This document shows, piece by piece, positions 6,696-13,055 of a DNA stretch of 13,055 bases (position 1 is the stretch's first letter; each line of letters opens with the position of its first letter). The stretch lies in assembly GCA_035630615.1 (NCBI GenBank), contig DASQKI010000114.1:1-13055 (forward strand), in the 5' to 3' direction. The stretch is from DATFRX01 sp035630615 (lineage in GTDB: Bacteria > Actinomycetota > Actinomycetes > Propionibacteriales > Nocardioidaceae). A program made the translations under genes and the position numbers. The notes beneath the pieces were generated by a model that saw only the letters and a program-made list of their open reading frames with translations, did no database searches and was not told the DNA's origin.

Positions 6696-6721
6696 ACTTA
6701 CCGTCAACCCTGACGGTAAGT
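6696..6721. promoter_or_regulatory. Probable TetR operator in the divergent TetR/exporter promoter
   Basis: ACTTACCGTCA (6696-6706) and TGACGGTAAGT (6711-6721) are perfect 11-bp inverted arms separated by 4 bp. The site lies 26 bp from the TetR start and 60 bp from the exporter start. TTACCG...CGGTAA arms of this length are typical of TetR-family sites. A TTGACG hexamer on the minus strand (6702-6707) lies inside it and could be a -35 element for the leftward operon, which binding would block. Confidence 0.8.
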
Positions 6722-6781
6722 GGCAACCGCGCCGCACCTCGCGCGGGAACACCGAGCCCGCGAGTGCGGTTGACTGAGGAC

Positions 6782-8257
6782 GTGACGACGCCAGCAACGC
6801 AGGATCCTCGCGCTCGCCAGGTACCTTCGTGCGGCCGGCAACCGCAGTGCGCGGATCCGGTCGAGCTCAACTCGGCCCGTGGCCGCTGGCTCCTCGCGGC
6901 CGCGGTGCTCGGGACGGGCATGGCATTTCTGGACGGCACCGTCGTCAACGTCGCGCTCCGCGAGATCGGCTCCGACCTCGACGCGTCGATGGCGGATCTG
7001 CAGTGGGTTCTCAACTCCTATCTGCTGGCGCTTGCGTCGCTCATCCTGGTCGGCGGCTCTCTCGGCGACCGACTGGGACGACGTCGGATGTTCATCGTGG
7101 GGGTTGTGTGGTTCGCGATCGCCAGCGCCGCCTGCGCGCTAGCACCCAACCCCGAGACACTCATCGTCGGCCGGGCCGTGCAGGGCATCGGTGCCGCGCT
7201 CCTCACGCCCGGCAGCCTGGCCATGATGCAGGGCTCGTACCGGCCAGAGGATCGGGCCCGAGCGATCGGAATGTGGTCCGGGATGGCCGGCGTCTCGACG
7301 ATCCTCGGCCCGTTCCTCGGCGGCGGACTCGTGCAGACAGTCGGCTGGCCGTACATCTTCTGGATCAACGTGCCGATCGCGATCGCCATCGTCGCCATCG
7401 CCGTCCGTCACGTGCCCGAGAGCCGCGATCCGCAGGCTGCGCGTCGCTTCGACCTGCTCGGAGCGGCCCTCGGAGCGATCGGTCTCGGCGCCATCACGTA
7501 CGCGCTGATCGAGGCCGGCACTCGATCCGCCGCGACGATCACGATCGCCACGGTCATCGGTGTGGTCGCCCTCGTCGCGTTCGTCGCCAGTCAACGCCGG
7601 CCCGATCCGATGGTGCCGCCGTCGATGTTCACCTCGCGCGTCTTCAATGCGAGCAACCTGCTGACGCTCGTGGTCTACGGTGCGCTCGGCGCGTTGAGCT
7701 TCCTCCTCGTGCTGCAACTACAGGTCGTCGTCGGGTACGAGCCGCTCGTCGCCGGCCTCGCCACGCTGCCGATCACGATCGTCATGCTGGCCTTTTCTAG
7801 TCGATCGGCCGCTCTTGCCAGCCGGATCGGGCCGCGGATCCAGATGACGGTTGGTCCGTTGCTGTGCGCGGCAGGCGCCGTGCTGCTCGTGGCGATCGAC
7901 GCCGACGCGTCGTACTGGATCGACGTGCTTCCCGGCATGACGCTGTTCGCCTTCGGACTCGTCTGCCTCGTTGCGCCGTTGACCGCGACGGTCCTGGCTG
8001 CGGTCCCGGACCGCTGGGCCGGCATCGCGAGCGGCGTCAACAACGCGGTTGCGCGGGCCGGCGCCCTGCTCGCGGTCGCCGCGCTCCCCGTCGCCGTCGG
8101 TCTCACCGGTGACGACTACGAGAACCCGATCGCATTCAACGACGGCTACCAGTCGGCGATGACCGTGTGCGCGGTACTCCTCGTGCTCGGCGGGGTGTTC
8201 GGCTGGATCGGGCTACGCGGCACGTCACCGGTCGCTCCGGCGGCCGTCAGCGACTAG
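6782..8257 (+). CDS. MFS transporter, DHA2 (EmrB/QacA, 14-TM) drug:proton antiporter type
   Basis: This inner-membrane exporter of about 491 aa is probably driven by the proton gradient. It shows the DHA2 signatures: MAFLDGTVVNVALREIG (47-63), motif A GGSLGDRLGRRRMF (91-104), the following RAVQGIGAALLTPGSLAMM stretch (131-149) and motif C VSTILGPFLGGGL (171-183). Many hydrophobic segments run to the C-terminus (GGVFGWIGLRG). The frame stays open far upstream to 6002, but that part is antisense to the TetR gene. I prefer GTG 6782, with GAGGA one base upstream; GTG 6764 or TTG 6770 are alternatives. The substrate is unknown. Divergence from a TetR gene with a shared operator is the usual layout for a ligand-induced exporter. 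Its stop overlaps the opposite-strand stop of the DUF5302 gene. Confidence 0.9.
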   Translation: MTTPATQDPRARQVPSCGRQPQCADPVELNSARGRWLLAAAVLGTGMAFLDGTVVNVALREIGSDLDASMADLQWVLNSYLLALASLILVGGSLGDRLGRRRMFIVGVVWFAIASAACALAPNPETLIVGRAVQGIGAALLTPGSLAMMQGSYRPEDRARAIGMWSGMAGVSTILGPFLGGGLVQTVGWPYIFWINVPIAIAIVAIAVRHVPESRDPQAARRFDLLGAALGAIGLGAITYALIEAGTRSAATITIATVIGVVALVAFVASQRRPDPMVPPSMFTSRVFNASNLLTLVVYGALGALSFLLVLQLQVVVGYEPLVAGLATLPITIVMLAFSSRSAALASRIGPRIQMTVGPLLCAAGAVLLVAIDADASYWIDVLPGMTLFAFGLVCLVAPLTATVLAAVPDRWAGIASGVNNAVARAGALLAVAALPVAVGLTGDDYENPIAFNDGYQSAMTVCAVLLVLGGVFGWIGLRGTSPVAPAAVSD

Positions 8258-8442
8258 CCGGTCTTGCGCCGAAACTCCTTGCGGGCCACGTCGGCATTGG
8301 CCGGACCGGTGCCTTCGCTGTGCCCCGGCTCGGACTCCGGCGTCCTCTTTCGAGACCCCTTCTTGCGATCGAGTGCCTCGCGAAACTTCCGGTGCAGCTC
8401 GTCCTCGTCCGACGGCGTCGGCTTCGATGGCTTGTCGGTCAT
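8254..8442 (-). CDS. Small DUF5302 family protein
   Basis: This is a 62-aa hydrophilic, charged protein. The segment DEDELHRKFREALDRKKGS and the ending ARKEFRRKTG match what I recall of the actinobacterial DUF5302 family, whose function is unknown. The start at 8442 (second of two adjacent ATG codons) has GAGG 5 nt upstream; an in-frame ATG at 8475 would add 11 residues outside the family pattern. There is no signal peptide, membrane segment or Cys. It lies 80 bp downstream of the CGNR regulator on the same strand. Its TAG stop (8254-8256) overlaps the exporter TAG (8255-8257) on one CTAG. Confidence 0.8.
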   Translation of the reverse strand: MTDKPSKPTPSDEDELHRKFREALDRKKGSRKRTPESEPGHSEGTGPANADVARKEFRRKTG

Positions 8443-8522
8443 CATGACCTCGCACGTGTGGGCTGGGTCTTCCACTTAAGCAAGACCGGACGCGAATGCC
8501 AAGCCCAATAGCGGCCGACGCA

Positions 8523-9128
8523 TCACCGACCGCGCTGGCGCCGGGCGTACGCCGCGACCTTGGCGCGATTGCCGCAGGCGCTCATGCTGCACCAGCGCCG
8601 CCGGCCGGCGCGATCGATGAACAACCAGCCGCAATCGTCACCCGGACACGCCTTGACGGCCGCCACACTGCTGGAGGTCAGCATCTCGCTGGCGGCTCGG
8701 GCGACCACGAGAAGCGGCAGCTCCAGGCCGGTCGACGCCGGGATCTCCCATCGGGGCACCCGCGCCGGCTGTAGCCGGGCCTGCAGCGCTGCCTTGCGCG
8801 CGTAGCCGGTGAGGACACCTAACGCATGGCCGTCCTCCGGGTCCAGCACCGCCGAGTGCAGCGCCGTACGCAGGCGGCGGGCGTCAGTGAGCACAGCCTT
8901 CGCCCGCGCGGTCGCACGTGCCGCCGAGTGGCGCAGCCGTACGGCGTCGTCCTCGTCGAGCAGCCCGGCGTGCCATGCCCAGACGGCGAAGTGGTCGTAG
9001 CTCCTCAGCCACTCCCGATGTGGATTCGGTGGCTGGCCCCACCCGGCCCACGTGTTGCAGAAGTCGAGGGCCGGGTGGCCGCCGATGCAGACCGGCAGCT
9101 CGAGGTCTCCGACCGTCACCCAGTGCAT
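8523..9128 (-). CDS. ABATE/CGNR zinc-finger transcriptional regulator
   Basis: The product (201 aa) has an N-terminal ABATE-like domain, beginning with GGHPALDFCNTWAGWG (17-32), and a C-terminal CGNR zinc finger. The likely zinc ligands are C161, C166 (CPGDDC), C180 and C185 (RRWCSMSACGNRAK). A basic tail follows. Such proteins are putative DNA-binding regulators, but targets are generally unknown. I chose ATG 9128 because it places the conserved LDFCNT stretch at the usual distance from the N-terminus. An in-frame ATG at 9182 would add 18 residues and lies in a palindromic stretch; neither start has a strong ribosome binding site. The gene is divergent from the secreted-protein gene and may regulate that promoter and its own. 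Confidence 0.88.
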   Translation of the reverse strand: MHWVTVGDLELPVCIGGHPALDFCNTWAGWGQPPNPHREWLRSYDHFAVWAWHAGLLDEDDAVRLRHSAARATARAKAVLTDARRLRTALHSAVLDPEDGHALGVLTGYARKAALQARLQPARVPRWEIPASTGLELPLLVVARAASEMLTSSSVAAVKACPGDDCGWLFIDRAGRRRWCSMSACGNRAKVAAYARRQRGR

Positions 9129-9314
9129 GAAGCCAATTGTGTCGTGACTAGCGATCTCAGACCATGGTAGGTCGCTAACCATTGGTCCCGCTTGGAGTGG
9201 TTATCGACCCGATCCGCGATTTCTGACCGTTACCAATGCGTCTTGAACCGTGATCTTGAGGCATGGTCCGCTGCTAACCGTTAAAATAACTTCTATCGGT
9301 TAGGAGCTGACGTC
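9129..9314. promoter_or_regulatory. Divergent promoter region between CGNR regulator and secreted-protein gene
   Basis: This stretch is more AT-rich than its surroundings. GCTAACC occurs at 9174-9180 and 9273-9279, and CTAACCG (9274-9280) pairs with CGGTTAG (9297-9303) as a perfect 7-bp inverted repeat around a TAAAAT (9282-9287) that resembles a -10 element for the rightward gene. No good -35 stands at 17 bp; TTGAGG (9256-9261) is 20 bp away. ACCATGGT and ACCATTGGT occur near the regulator side. The rightward ribosome binding site TAGGAG is at 9301-9306, 8 nt before the ATG. Confidence 0.55.
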
Positions 9315-9902
9315 ATGCATCGAGTAGCAGCAGGAGCGCTCGGAGCGACCGCCCTTGTCGGCACCCTCGTTGCCAGCCTGGCGAGCTCGGCCAGCCCGGC
9401 GAGCACCGCATCATCGACGAGCCCGGACAAGGCTGCGGGCTCGGCAACCTCGGCTGAGCCGCCCTGGGTGCCGTTTCCGGAGGAGGACTTCACATATCGG
9501 GCCGACCGCTGTGGTTTCGATGTGAACGTGCACATCGTCAAAGCCGGCGAGTTCGTCAAGACCGTGACGACCTTCTCCAACGGCAATCCACAGACCCAGC
9601 TGTTCAAGGGCCCGCTGATCATGCAGTTCACCAACGCGGAGACCGGCACGTCCATCGAGCGCAACGCTTCCGGGAGAGCCTTCGAGACCTTCGGCCCGGA
9701 CGGATCGTTCAAGAGCCTGACCATCCAGAACGACGGCAGCCACTTCGTGGCGGGACTGCCACCAAACAGCGACCCCGGTCCGGGCATCTACTTGGTCAGT
9801 GGCGAGTGGTCGACGCTCGTGATCAGTGACGACGGCACCCGCAACCTGGTCCTCGGCCCGAACGGCTCGGCCGAGAACCTCTGCATCCCCTTGGCGTCGT
9901 AG
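9315..9902 (+). CDS. Hypothetical secreted protein
   Basis: I do not recognise the family. The 195-aa product begins with a signal-peptide-like segment: MHR, then an Ala/Leu/Val-rich stretch to about residue 27, with possible cleavage near ASA-S (25-28). A Ser/Thr/Ala/Pro-rich linker (28-50) follows, then a domain of about 145 residues with many alternating hydrophobic residues, Gly and Asn turns and few Lys, suggesting an all-beta fold. The mature part has two Cys, C66 (DRCGF) and C190 (ENLCIP), one at each end, which could form a disulfide that closes the domain. There is no lipobox, transmembrane helix or sorting signal. The start has TAGGAG 8 nt upstream. The gene is divergent from the CGNR regulator and convergent with the LAL regulator. 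Confidence 0.8.
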   Translation: MHRVAAGALGATALVGTLVASLASSASPASTASSTSPDKAAGSATSAEPPWVPFPEEDFTYRADRCGFDVNVHIVKAGEFVKTVTTFSNGNPQTQLFKGPLIMQFTNAETGTSIERNASGRAFETFGPDGSFKSLTIQNDGSHFVAGLPPNSDPGPGIYLVSGEWSTLVISDDGTRNLVLGPNGSAENLCIPLAS

Positions 9903-9911
9903 CCAGACCCT

Positions 9912-9940
9912 CGCGATCGGGCCGACTGGGTCCGATCGCG
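9912..9940. terminator. Terminator-like hairpin between convergent genes
   Basis: CGCGATCGG (9912-9920) and CCGATCGCG (9932-9940) form a perfect 9-bp stem with an 11-nt loop, 10 bp after the stop of the secreted-protein gene. On the plus strand TTTT follows 9 nt later (9950-9953), a weak tract. It may stop transcription in both directions between two convergent genes. Confidence 0.55.
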
Positions 9941-10006
9941 CCAATCGGGTTTTGGCGCAGGGGTCCCCAGTGCCAATAGGTTCGTCGCAGGGGACCCCCG
10001 CGCCAA
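9939..10006. repeat. Three ~30-bp spaced repeats beyond the LAL stop codon, two of them palindromic
   Basis: Read on the minus strand, TTGGC(G/A)C starts at 10006, 9976 and 9944. The first two units (plus strand 9986-10006 and 9956-9976) match at 18 of 21 positions. The segment 9952-9976 is an almost perfect palindrome centred on 9964 (TTGGC and GGGG arms, one mismatch and one G-T pair). The third unit is degenerate and merges with the hairpin at 9912-9940. The array begins 7 bp after the LAL stop, so it may end or protect that transcript. Confidence 0.65.
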
Positions 10007-10012
10007 CGCGAG

Positions 10013-12985
10013 TCAGCCGCCCAACAACCCTCGTCGCCGCGCCAACGCCACCGCCTCGGTCCGCCCACCCGCACCCAACTTGGACAGGATGTTCGAGATG
10101 TGGACGCTGACGGTCTTCGCGCTGATGTACAGCTGCGACGCGATCTCGCGATTGGTTCTCCCCTGCTCGACAAGGGCCAGGATCTCCTGCTCTCGCGGCG
10201 TCAGAGACTCCTCGCCGACCGGGGCCGACGACCTCCGGCCGACTCGACTCGGTCCGCCGAGCGTACGCAGCTCGGTCAGCAACGGCTGCGCGTCGAGGCG
10301 GCGGGCGGACTCGCGCGCCGTCTCTGCCAAGGCACGAGCCTCATCGACTCGGCCGACGGCGCGCAGCACGGCGGCCAACCTGGCCTGGGAGCGCGCGACC
10401 TCGAAGACGTGCCCAAACCGCTCGAAGTCGGTTACCGCGCACTCCCAGGCGGCGATGAGATCCGACTCGCTCGGTGCGTCGATGCCGGTCAGCCAGCGCA
10501 GCCGAGCATGCTCCGCCGCAACGCGGGCGACCCATGCGTCGCCTTCGGGCCCGCGTGGTCGGCCCATGTGCTTGGTGCGCGCGAGTGCCCGGTCTGACGC
10601 GGCGACGAGCTCGTCCCCTCGGCGAGCCAGGTCGGCGTGGTCGGCGTGGCCGGCCCGGGCGGCCTCGGTCGCGAGCTGACCGAGGAGCGTCGCCCCGATC
10701 CGAGTGCGGGCGGAGAAGTCCTCCTGCCACAGCTCCGAGACGCTCGCCACGACTCGGTCATGGATGTCGATGGCGTCGTCGATCCGTCCGGCATCGCCGT
10801 AGAGGTCGATCGCGGCGCCGACGGCCTGGACCCCGATCACGGCCTCCCGCTTCCACCATTTCTCGATGTACGGCAGCAGCCGGAGCGCCCGCTGCTTGCC
10901 GCGTCCGGCCGACACCGACATCCCGACGGCCGCAAGCATCGACTCGGCGAGGCCGGGCGGCGACTGTCCGGTGACGTCGACGATGCGGAGCACGTCGTCC
11001 CAGTCACCGCGGATGAAGGCGACGATCCCGGCAAGAGCGCGGGCGTCGGAGCCGCCCGGTGCCCAGGGGCGGCCGATCTCCTCAGCACGGGCGGCCGCCG
11101 TCTTGTAGACCTCGAGCGCCTCGTCGAGATGACCGTGCTCGAAGTGCAGACCACCGAGGAAGTAGAGCCCGCGCAGTTCGGCGGCCATCTCACCGGCGGC
11201 TCGCGCCTCGGCGATGTTCTTCTCGAGGACGCGCTGGGACGACTCGGGGTCGCCGGCCCGCTCCTCGAGCTTGGCGAGGGTGGTCGTGGCATTGGCGATG
11301 ACGTCGGGCAACGTGAGCCTGCGTCCGAGCTCGACGGCCTCGGTGGCCCACCGGATGGCCTCGTCGTCGCGTTGGCGTCCGAAATTTGCCCGGGCGTGGA
11401 CGTCGAGCACCTGCGCCCGTAACGCGGTCGGCGGGTCGTCCGGCACGAGTTTGAGCGCCGACGTCGTGAGCGCGAGAGTGTCGACGTTGTTGTCGCTCAG
11501 CCCGGCGAGCGAGGCAACGGCGTGCATGAGACGGACCCGCTCGAGCGACGGCACGTCGTCGGACAGAGCGTTCAGATGGTCCTGCACCAGCGCCAGCGCC
11601 CGGATCGGATGCCCGGCGGCCGCCGCGGCGTCACTCGCCTTGAGAGCGAGGTCGACCAGGTCGATCGACTGGTCGGCCGCGATGCCGGTGCTGTCGTCGG
11701 CGAGCAACTCGAGAGCAAGCTCGTAATGCCGGGCGGCCTCGTCGGGCCCGGCGACGGTCATCGCCTCGTCGCCGGCCGCGATGCTGGCGACCACGGCTGT
11801 CTTGAGATCGTGGGCGGCTCGGGCGTGCCGGGCGAGCTCGGCGGCGGTGCCGTCGACGTCGTGGCTCTGGAGCGCCGTCACGTACGCCGCGTGGAGCCGC
11901 ACTCGCTCACCGGGCAGGAGGTCGTCGTAGACCGCCTCCGCAAGCAGCGCGTGCCGGAACGCGTAGCTGTCGGCCCGGATGGCGATAAGCACGTTGCGCT
12001 CTACGGCGGCTCGCAACGCCTGGTCGAGCGACCCGGCATCGATGTCGACGACGTGCGCCAGGAGCTGGTGATAGACGCGACGACCCGCGACCGCCGCGGC
12101 CCGCACGACGCGGCGGGTGTCGTCGTCGAGCTGGTCAAGCCGGACCAGCAGCAGATCGGCCAGATCGGTCGGGAGCGCCTGGGCGCCGAGCTGGGTCGCG
12201 GCGACCAGCTCTTCGGTGAAGAACGCATTGCCTTCGGCGCGGGCCACGATGGTCTGCAGGCTGCGCTCGGTCAGCGGCCCGTCATGAAGGCTGCGGACGA
12301 GGGTCCGGACGTCGGGGTCGGCAAGCGGTCGCAACTCGATGCGGGAGACGGTCGGCAGCCGGGACCACTCCGCGACGGTCGCCCGAAGCGGATGCCGCCG
12401 GTGCAGGTCATCGCTGCGATAGGACGCGACGATCGACACCCGTCCGTCGAAGGGGCGAGCGAAGAGGAAGCTCAGCATTTCGCGGGTCGACTCGTCGGCC
12501 CAGTGAAGGTCCTCGACGACCAAAAGCAGGGGATCAGATGCGGCGAGCTGGTCGAGGGCCCGGTGGATCGCGTCGAAGAGCTCGGCACGTTCGACGCGTT
12601 GGGCGGCCGGCTGTTCGACGTCGGAGAGTACGCGGCGGCCGGGCATCAGACGGGCCACGGCCGGGCTGGCGTTGACGAGAGCGTCGGCGAGCGGAGGCGA
12701 TTCGACCGCGAGTCGACCGAAGGCTTCGCTGAAGGGCAGGTACGGAAGAGCGCTGTCGCCGAAGTCGAGGCAGTGCCCGACGACGGTGCGCCAGCCGGCC
12801 TCACGGGCGTGCTCGCGCAGCTCCGAGAGCAGCCGGGTCTTGCCGACGCCAGCATCGCCCGCGACGAGGACGGATCCGGCGCCGGAGTCGGCGTCGAGAC
12901 CGGCCAGGGTCGCGAGCTGAGTGAGCTCGTCCGCACGACCGATGAACGGGCCGGCGGCGGGTTGATCAGGTGGCACATCCACCAT
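10013..12985 (-). CDS. LAL-type LuxR family transcriptional regulator (AAA-ATPase, helical repeats, LuxR HTH)
   Basis: This is a large cytoplasmic regulator of about 990 aa. The N-terminal ATPase begins at PFIGRADEL (13-21), has a Walker A GDAGVGKT (43-50) and a Walker B region LLLVVEDLHWAD (153-164). A long Ala/Leu/Glu-rich helical middle, roughly 330-900, resembles TPR repeats. The C-terminus carries a LuxR/GerE helix-turn-helix LTPREQEILALVEQGRTN..EIASQLYISAKTVSVHI (about 928-964). LAL proteins (MalT-like) activate transcription after ligand and ATP binding; the ligand here cannot be read. I prefer ATG 12985, 12 residues before the conserved GR motif. ATG 13018 and TTG 13048 are in frame and the frame is open to the window edge, so a longer protein is possible. 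A 20-bp palindrome lies 8 nt upstream of ATG 12985. Confidence 0.9.
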   Translation of the reverse strand: MVDVPPDQPAAGPFIGRADELTQLATLAGLDADSGAGSVLVAGDAGVGKTRLLSELREHAREAGWRTVVGHCLDFGDSALPYLPFSEAFGRLAVESPPLADALVNASPAVARLMPGRRVLSDVEQPAAQRVERAELFDAIHRALDQLAASDPLLLVVEDLHWADESTREMLSFLFARPFDGRVSIVASYRSDDLHRRHPLRATVAEWSRLPTVSRIELRPLADPDVRTLVRSLHDGPLTERSLQTIVARAEGNAFFTEELVAATQLGAQALPTDLADLLLVRLDQLDDDTRRVVRAAAVAGRRVYHQLLAHVVDIDAGSLDQALRAAVERNVLIAIRADSYAFRHALLAEAVYDDLLPGERVRLHAAYVTALQSHDVDGTAAELARHARAAHDLKTAVVASIAAGDEAMTVAGPDEAARHYELALELLADDSTGIAADQSIDLVDLALKASDAAAAAGHPIRALALVQDHLNALSDDVPSLERVRLMHAVASLAGLSDNNVDTLALTTSALKLVPDDPPTALRAQVLDVHARANFGRQRDDEAIRWATEAVELGRRLTLPDVIANATTTLAKLEERAGDPESSQRVLEKNIAEARAAGEMAAELRGLYFLGGLHFEHGHLDEALEVYKTAAARAEEIGRPWAPGGSDARALAGIVAFIRGDWDDVLRIVDVTGQSPPGLAESMLAAVGMSVSAGRGKQRALRLLPYIEKWWKREAVIGVQAVGAAIDLYGDAGRIDDAIDIHDRVVASVSELWQEDFSARTRIGATLLGQLATEAARAGHADHADLARRGDELVAASDRALARTKHMGRPRGPEGDAWVARVAAEHARLRWLTGIDAPSESDLIAAWECAVTDFERFGHVFEVARSQARLAAVLRAVGRVDEARALAETARESARRLDAQPLLTELRTLGGPSRVGRRSSAPVGEESLTPREQEILALVEQGRTNREIASQLYISAKTVSVHISNILSKLGAGGRTEAVALARRRGLLGG

Positions 12986-12993
12986 GATCGCGG

Positions 12994-13013
12994 GTACGCC
13001 AAGTTTGGCGTAC
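12994..13013. promoter_or_regulatory. 20-bp palindrome just upstream of the LAL start
   Basis: GTACGCCAA (12994-13002) and TTGGCGTAC (13005-13013) are perfect 9-bp arms with a 2-bp spacer. It ends 8 nt before ATG 12985. If that is the true start, the palindrome is a candidate operator or 5'-leader hairpin; if translation begins at ATG 13018 or beyond, it is coding. Confidence 0.6.
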
Positions 13014-13055
13014 TCCATTACCGCCGCCGACCCGTTGTCGGCGCTCAATTTCCAG

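Noticed and set aside
6002..6781. Upstream extension of the exporter frame (751 aa in total)
   Set aside because: The extra 260 residues are antisense to the TetR gene and cross the operator; they are Arg-rich and unlike MFS N-termini. A start at GTG 6782 is far more likely.
8466..8487. Possible hairpin GGTCTT/AAGACC upstream of the DUF5302 gene
   Set aside because: The 6-bp stem has a 10-nt loop and the CTTAAG inside is off-centre; it is too weak to call an operator or terminator.

Overview
The window is high-GC DNA from an actinomycete. GTG starts are frequent, and the gene families seen (a TIGR03084 protein, a DUF5302 protein, an ABATE/CGNR zinc-finger regulator, a LAL-type LuxR regulator and two-subunit acyl-CoA carboxylases) are typical of Actinomycetota. 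A Nocardioidaceae-like host is my guess from overall gene content and repeat style; nothing in the sequence proves it. No tRNA, rRNA, CRISPR array, transposase or phage gene was seen.

Left part (1-6670, minus strand): a probable operon transcribed right to left. The order is a TetR regulator, a TIGR03084 putative metal-binding protein, an acyl-CoA dehydrogenase, a methylcrotonyl-CoA-carboxylase-like carboxyltransferase subunit (accD1/mccB type), and a biotin carboxylase/BCCP subunit (accA1/mccA type) that runs off the left edge. This set fits oxidation of isovaleryl-CoA (leucine breakdown) to 3-methylcrotonyl-CoA and its carboxylation to 3-methylglutaconyl-CoA. Two junctions are 4-bp ATGA overlaps. 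The other two are gaps of 118 and 235 bp filled with short repeats. Five copies of a 29-bp repeat lie in two clusters immediately on either side of the dehydrogenase gene. One perfect inverted pair is read as protein at the end of the dehydrogenase and the start of the carboxylase subunit.

Middle (6671-8522): a DHA2-type MFS exporter is divergent from the TetR gene. A perfect 11-bp-arm inverted repeat, a strong TetR operator candidate, lies between them. The exporter gene ends tail to tail with a small DUF5302 gene, and the two stop codons overlap on one CTAG.

Right part (8523-13055): a CGNR zinc-finger regulator (minus) is divergent from a small unrecognised secreted protein (plus). Their shared 132-186 bp promoter region carries repeated GCTAACC half-sites. 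The secreted protein converges with a very large LAL/LuxR regulator (about 990 aa, minus). The convergent gap holds a terminator-like hairpin and roughly 30-bp spaced repeats, and a 20-bp palindrome lies just upstream of the preferred LAL start.

The most notable points are the repeat family built into gene ends around the dehydrogenase, the shared TetR operator that ties an exporter to a leucine-type carboxylase operon, and several unexplained palindromes in gene-control positions.
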